From an uncultured Collinsella sp. (lineage in GTDB: Bacteria > Actinomycetota > Coriobacteriia > Coriobacteriales > Coriobacteriaceae): a stretch of 12,832 nucleotides of DNA. The notes beneath the pieces are model-generated. The model searched no databases. It saw only the letters and a list, made by a program, of their open reading frames with translations, and was not told the origin of the DNA. Of this stretch, positions 12,787 to 12,832 are shown piece after piece. Positions within the stretch are counted from its first letter, which is position 1. Each line of letters opens with the position of its first letter. The position numbers and the translations under genes are program-made. The stretch covers positions 1 through 12,832 of the forward strand of contig CAADVE010000104.1 in NCBI GenBank assembly GCA_900752425.1. The letters are read 5' to 3'.

Positions 12787-12832
12787 ATGAACGCCGAAGA
12801 CCTGGTCCTCAACTTCAAGAAGGGCATGGCGA
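12787..12832 (+). CDS. Unrecognised gene, 3' part beyond the window
   Basis: An ATG with GGGGG five bases upstream opens a frame reading MNAEDLVLNFKKGMA before the window ends. Fifteen residues are too few to identify a family. Its position right after ssrA, in a region with ssrA-end copies, makes a mobile-element or island gene plausible, but this is a guess. Confidence 0.35.
   Translation, partial: MNAEDLVLNFKKGMA

Noticed and set aside
1..12832. CRISPR array
   Set aside because: No regularly spaced direct repeats were seen; all repeats found are palindromes or isolated copies.

Overview
The window looks like chromosomal DNA of a high-GC Coriobacteriia actinobacterium, most likely a gut Collinsella or close relative. 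This rests on the GC-rich codon use, a GatB with a long alanine/serine-rich insertion, and the overall gene mix. It is inference, because no database search was possible.

Layout, left to right. (1) Bases 1-1327 hold the 3' end of gatB (tRNA-dependent amidotransferase subunit B). (2) Bases 1328-1718 carry no gene but are dense in palindromes: a 135-base near-perfect nested inverted repeat, a rho-independent terminator, a REP-like hairpin, and a 75-base concentric palindrome built from GTAAA..GTGA half-sites that ends 19 bases before the next start codon. (3) 1719-3083 encodes a solitary AAA_14/DUF4143 ATPase with a PD-(D/E)xK-like C-terminus. (4) 3148-4152 (minus) is an AraC-family regulator divergent from two adjacent half-size ABC transporter subunits (4267-6093 and 6094-7851). 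These resemble the YbtP/YbtQ and IrtA/IrtB class of exporter-fold transporters that handle metallophores. (5) 7852-8037 carries a second copy of the REP-like hairpin, then a promoter with a palindromic box resembling DtxR/MntR-type operators. It precedes a small membrane-anchored protein (8038-8283, DUF6110-like) and a P1B-type metal ATPase (8302-10377) whose core metal motif lacks the usual proline. (6) 10447-11381 is a RelB-like antitoxin / PIN toxin operon with an operator palindrome overlapping its promoter. (7) 11440-11874 (minus) is an unrecognised 144-residue protein. (8) 12112-12475 is ssrA (tmRNA) with its own strong terminator. (9) 12476-12832 carries partial copies of the ssrA 3' end in both orientations, strong hairpins, and the first codons of an unrecognised gene.

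How the genes may work together: the central block (AraC regulator, ABC pair, small membrane protein, P1B ATPase) reads as a metal-handling locus in two transcription units. The regulator probably controls the divergent ABC pair, and a metal-responsive repressor may control the ATPase unit. The solitary ATPase, the toxin-antitoxin pair and the sequence after ssrA are accessory-type modules. The segment after ssrA has features expected of an integration site.
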